Assembly: GCA_964645985.1 (NCBI GenBank)
Contig: CAZYCC010000082.1
Location: 1-7,067, forward strand
Direction of reading: 5' to 3'
Origin: CAZYCC01 sp964645985
GTDB taxonomy: Bacteria > Bacillota > Clostridia > Oscillospirales > CAG-272
Length of the DNA: 7,067 bases
A program made the translations under genes and the position numbers. This document shows positions 4,647 to 7,067 of this stretch, one piece after another. Within the stretch, counting starts at the first letter, position 1, and the number at the start of each line of letters is the position of its first letter. Under the pieces are notes generated by a model. It was not told the origin of the DNA and made no database searches. It was given only the letters and a program-made list of their open reading frames with translations.

Positions 4647-6500
4647 CTATGTCACCATCTTCCGCACGGCGGCGGCGATGTCTTTCGCGGTGAGGCAGGC
4701 GGTGGCGAGGATCGCCTCGGGCTTTGTTTGGATGACAAAGTCGCGCAGGGCGAGAATTTTCACCCGGCGCGGGGCGCTCTCGGCGGCGAGGAGGGCGTCG
4801 CGCAGGTGCATCGCGGCGCCGCCCGCGGCGATGCCCTCCTCTAAGAAGAGAACCGGTATGCTCTCGCCGAGGTAGGGGCGCAGCGCGGCGAGGGTCCTGT
4901 CGTACGGGGCGAGGCGCTCGAGCGCGAGAACGCGAAGGGAAATTCCCTCCCCGCGCAAAATCTCGCGCGCGGCGAGCGCCTGCGCGGTAATTCTCCCGTA
5001 GGTGACGAGCACCGCGTCTGCCCGCCCGCCCGCGCTCCCACGCAAAAACCGCTCGCCCTTTAGATAAGGCATCGCGCGCGAGAGTGCCGCGTCCTCCTGC
5101 CCGGCGGGATAGCGCAGGAAGGCGAGCGCGCCACACTCGGCGGCGTCAGCGAAGCAGCGCGAAAGACCCTCGTAGTCGAGCGGAGCGAAAATGCGCGCGC
5201 CGGGGATCTGAGAGCAAAAGGAAACATCGAAAATGCCGTGGTGGGTAGGACCATCGGCGGGCGCGAGCCCCGCGCGGTCGACGCAGATGAGCGCAGGGAG
5301 ATTTTGCAGCGCGAGGTCGTGAAGGAGATTGTCGTAGGATCTTTGCAAAAAGGTCGAGTAGACCGCGAAAACAGGGCGCTTGCCGGCGGCGGCGAGCCCC
5401 GCCGCGAAGGTGGCGGCGTGCCCCTCGGCGATCCCGACATCGAAAAACCGGTTAGGGAAGCGCGTGCGGAAAGACGAGAGCCCCGTCCCCTCCGCCATCG
5501 CGGCGGTGATGGCAACGACACGCGGGTCGCGCTCCGCCTCGCGGCAGATGAGCTCGGCGCAGCGCGAGGAAAAACTGTCGGGGAGCTGCGCCGCCATAGG
5601 CGCGATGCCGTGGTAGCGGTCGGGCTCGCGCTCGGCGGGCTCATAGCCGCGCCCCTTTTTCGTTTTGACATGGATGAGGCAGCAGCCGCCATACTCCTTT
5701 GCCTCGCGCAAAATCGCCTCGAGGCGCGGCAGGTCGTGCCCGTTTACCGGCCCGAAGTAGTAGATCCCGAGATCCTCGAAGATGTTGGAGGAGTAGAGCA
5801 GGCTCTTGAATTTGCGCTTGACCGCGCGGATGCCGCGCACCATCGGCTCGCCGACGAGTGGGATCTTGCGCAGGAGCCCTTCGGTGCGGCGCTTCGCGCG
5901 GTAATAGCCGCCCGACGCGCGGATTTTGGCGAGATACTCCGCGAAGCTGCCGATGTTGGGCGAGATCGACATCTCGTTCTCGTTGAGGATGATGACGAGA
6001 CGCAAATCCTTGCGGCAGTTGTTCATCGCCTCGTGGATCATTCCGCAGGTGAAGGCGCCATCGCCGACGACGGCGGTCGTCGTGCGCTCGCTGCCGTCAA
6101 GGCGGTCGCTCTCGGCAAAGCCGAGGGCTGCGGAGAGCGAGGTGCCGCTATGCCCCGCGCCGAAGGGGTCGTGCTCGCTCTCGGTGCGCTTTTGAAAGCC
6201 GGACAGACCCCCCGGCTGCCGCAGCGTGTCGAACTCCCCCCGCCGCCCGGTCAAAAGCTTGTGGGTGTAGCACTGATGCCCGACATCGAAGATCAGGCGG
6301 TCGCACGGCGAATCGAAGACGCGGTGCCACGCGACGGTCAGCTCGACAACGCCGAGGTTGGAGGCGAGATGCCCGCCGTTCGCCATCGTAACGCGCAAAA
6401 TCTCGTGGCGAATCTCATCGCAGAGCGTCTCTAACTCCTCGCGCGAAAACCCCCGCAAATCCGCGGGGGAGGAGATGCCATCGAGGAGGGGAGTGGACAT
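4647..6500 (-). CDS. dxs: 1-deoxy-D-xylulose-5-phosphate synthase
   Basis: Cytoplasmic, thiamine-diphosphate-dependent enzyme that condenses pyruvate with glyceraldehyde 3-phosphate, releasing CO2, to give DXP. This is the first step of the MEP isoprenoid route and a source for thiamine and, in some bacteria, PLP. At 617 residues it is full length (about 620 in E. coli). Visible motifs: GGHLASNLG (42-50), DVGHQCYTHKLLTGR (72-86), AGHSGTSLSAALG (115-127), GDGAF with LNEN (146-150 and 172-175; TPP/metal site, Asp147 and Asn175), FGPVNGHD (249-256), catalytic Glu359 in IAEGH, YSTFLQRSYD (381-390), DRAG (408-411) and DGPTHHG (416-422). Position 360 is Gly where E. coli and Bacillus have Gln (IAEQH). 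The ATG gives the usual N-terminus, but no Shine-Dalgarno precedes it. It is transcribed alone from a strong promoter, divergent from an aminotransferase, and is not in an xseB-ispA-dxs cluster. Confidence 0.97.
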   Translation of the reverse strand: MSTPLLDGISSPADLRGFSREELETLCDEIRHEILRVTMANGGHLASNLGVVELTVAWHRVFDSPCDRLIFDVGHQCYTHKLLTGRRGEFDTLRQPGGLSGFQKRTESEHDPFGAGHSGTSLSAALGFAESDRLDGSERTTTAVVGDGAFTCGMIHEAMNNCRKDLRLVIILNENEMSISPNIGSFAEYLAKIRASGGYYRAKRRTEGLLRKIPLVGEPMVRGIRAVKRKFKSLLYSSNIFEDLGIYYFGPVNGHDLPRLEAILREAKEYGGCCLIHVKTKKGRGYEPAEREPDRYHGIAPMAAQLPDSFSSRCAELICREAERDPRVVAITAAMAEGTGLSSFRTRFPNRFFDVGIAEGHAATFAAGLAAAGKRPVFAVYSTFLQRSYDNLLHDLALQNLPALICVDRAGLAPADGPTHHGIFDVSFCSQIPGARIFAPLDYEGLSRCFADAAECGALAFLRYPAGQEDAALSRAMPYLKGERFLRGSAGGRADAVLVTYGRITAQALAAREILRGEGISLRVLALERLAPYDRTLAALRPYLGESIPVLFLEEGIAAGGAAMHLRDALLAAESAPRRVKILALRDFVIQTKPEAILATACLTAKDIAAAVRKMVT

Positions 6501-6553
6501 CGGCGCAAAGGAATACAGGCGAGCGGCAAGACGGCGGCGGCGCGACCGGTGTT

Positions 6554-6582
6554 AGTTTACCACAGGCGCGAGGCGGTGTCAA
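6554..6582 (-). promoter_or_regulatory. dxs: Sigma-A-type promoter of dxs
   Basis: Minus strand: TTGACA (6577-6582), a 17-bp spacer, TAAACT (6554-6559) with a preceding TGG (extended -10). Expected start near 6547, leaving a GC-rich leader of about 47 bases without a purine-rich ribosome binding site. Confidence 0.85.
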
Positions 6583-6612
6583 GCGAGGGGGAGGCGCGCC
6601 GTTCCTTGACAC
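6576..6612. repeat. Inverted repeat joining the two divergent -35 boxes
   Basis: GTGTCAAG (6576-6583) and CTTGACAC (6605-6612) are exact inverted copies separated by 21 bp, and each arm contains a -35 hexamer. It may simply reflect two consensus promoters back to back, or serve as a shared regulator site. Confidence 0.6.
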
Positions 6613-6634
6613 GCTCCCGCGAGTATGGTATAGT
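6606..6634 (+). promoter_or_regulatory. Sigma-A-type promoter of the aminotransferase gene
   Basis: TTGACA (6606-6611), a 17-bp spacer, TATAGT (6629-6634) preceded by TGG, an extended -10. Expected start near 6641, about 45 bases before the ATG. It is back to back with the dxs promoter, 23 bp between -35 boxes. Confidence 0.9.
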
Positions 6635-6676
6635 TTCCGTTGGCTATCGCGGGGGAGGGGACATTCAGGCTATTTC

Positions 6677-6682
6677 GAGGTG
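6677..6682 (+). promoter_or_regulatory. Ribosome binding site of the aminotransferase gene
   Basis: GAGGTG, complementary to the 3' end of 16S rRNA, just before the ATG at 6686. It decides this start over other in-frame codons. Confidence 0.75.
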
Positions 6683-6685
6683 GTT

Positions 6686-7067
6686 ATGCCGTCGCTTTCT
6701 CAAAGAACGAGCGCTTTCACCGACTCGGTGATCCGCAGAATGACGCGCGTCTCTTTGCGCTACGGAGCGGTCAATTTGTCACAGGGCTTTCCCGACTTTG
6801 ACCCGCCGCAGCCGCTGCTCGATCGTCTCTCCGAGGTTTCCCGCGAGGATTTTCATCAGTACGCGATCACATGGGGAGCGCAAAATTTTCGCGAGGCGCT
6901 CGCCGAAAAGCAGTCTCCCCGGATGGGGCGGCGCATTGACCCCGATCGCGAGATCGTCGTCACCTGCGGGTCGACCGAGGCGATGATGGCGGCGATGCTG
7001 ACCGTCACGAACCCCGGGGACGAGGTCATCGTCTTCTCGCCCTTCTATGAAAATTACGCGGCGGACG
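6686..7067 (+). CDS. Pyridoxal-phosphate-dependent aminotransferase, class I/II (3' end outside the window)
   Basis: The first 127 residues of a fold-type I aminotransferase; usual family length is about 380-400, so roughly two thirds lie beyond the window. Recognisable features are NLSQGFPDFDPP (30-41, the substrate-side N-terminal motif), QYAITWGAQNFREALAE (58-74), VTCGSTEAMMAAM (92-104, the loop that binds the cofactor phosphate) and NPGDEVIVFSPFYENY (109-124, with the aromatic residue that stacks on the PLP ring). The Schiff-base lysine is not in view. The opening resembles the methionine/kynurenine/aspartate-type group, but the amino donor cannot be assigned from this fragment. The start is fixed by GAGGTG and a strong promoter. 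It is divergent from dxs, with no sign of joint function beyond possible shared regulation. Confidence 0.9.
   Translation, partial: MPSLSQRTSAFTDSVIRRMTRVSLRYGAVNLSQGFPDFDPPQPLLDRLSEVSREDFHQYAITWGAQNFREALAEKQSPRMGRRIDPDREIVVTCGSTEAMMAAMLTVTNPGDEVIVFSPFYENYAAD

Noticed and set aside
4403..4875. Plus-strand open frames over repeat copy B and the dxs 3' end
   Set aside because: They read through the dxs terminator into antisense of dxs, and the composition is that of GC-rich noncoding sequence.
5238..6434. Plus-strand open frame of 398 codons opposite dxs
   Set aside because: Antisense to well-conserved DXS motifs; low-complexity Arg/Glu/Ala composition and no ribosome binding site.

Overview
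The window looks like chromosomal DNA from a GC-rich, Gram-positive anaerobe of the Clostridia, plausibly a gut Oscillospiraceae-type bacterium. This is an inference from four things: a secreted host-glycan hydrolase ending in a dockerin, an MEP-pathway dxs gene, strong sigma-A-type promoters (TTGACA, 17-bp spacer, TGn-extended -10), and GC-rich intrinsic terminators. No rRNA, tRNA, transposase, phage gene or CRISPR array is visible.

Layout, left to right. Bases 1-220 are one copy of a long intergenic repeat; 218-300 is a pyrimidine-rich stretch with nothing recognisable. An intrinsic terminator (301-330) ends a 3.4-kb minus-strand gene (343-3771). That gene encodes a secreted GH89-type alpha-N-acetylglucosaminidase with two N-terminal F5/8 (discoidin) domains and a C-terminal dockerin; its promoter is at 3834-3862. 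The 875-bp gap 3772-4646 holds, in order, this promoter and leader, an array of degenerate ~56-bp tandem repeats (3922-4143), a cluster of hairpins (4147-4256), the second copy of the long repeat (4266-4485), a pyrimidine-rich stretch without recognisable features (about 4486-4599), and the dxs terminator (4600-4632). dxs (1-deoxy-D-xylulose-5-phosphate synthase) occupies 4647-6500 on the minus strand. A compact divergent promoter pair (6554-6634) separates it from a plus-strand class I/II aminotransferase, cut off by the window end.

The three genes appear to be three separate transcription units, each with its own near-consensus promoter. Both genes whose 3' ends are visible have their own terminator. 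Nothing ties them into one pathway: DXS makes the isoprenoid (and thiamine/PLP) precursor DXP in the cytoplasm, the aminotransferase is cytoplasmic amino-acid metabolism, and the GH89 enzyme works outside the cell on alpha-linked GlcNAc of host or other glycans.

The least explained part is the noncoding DNA. The GH89 transcription unit is bracketed by direct repeats whose first 57 bp are identical. The gap upstream of its promoter carries tandem units with paired 8-bp motifs 20-21 bp apart. One such unit recurs inside the long repeat, and the terminator and 3' tail after both minus-strand genes are similar. This points to a dispersed intergenic repeat family rather than to a new protein system; I see no convincing undescribed multi-gene system here.
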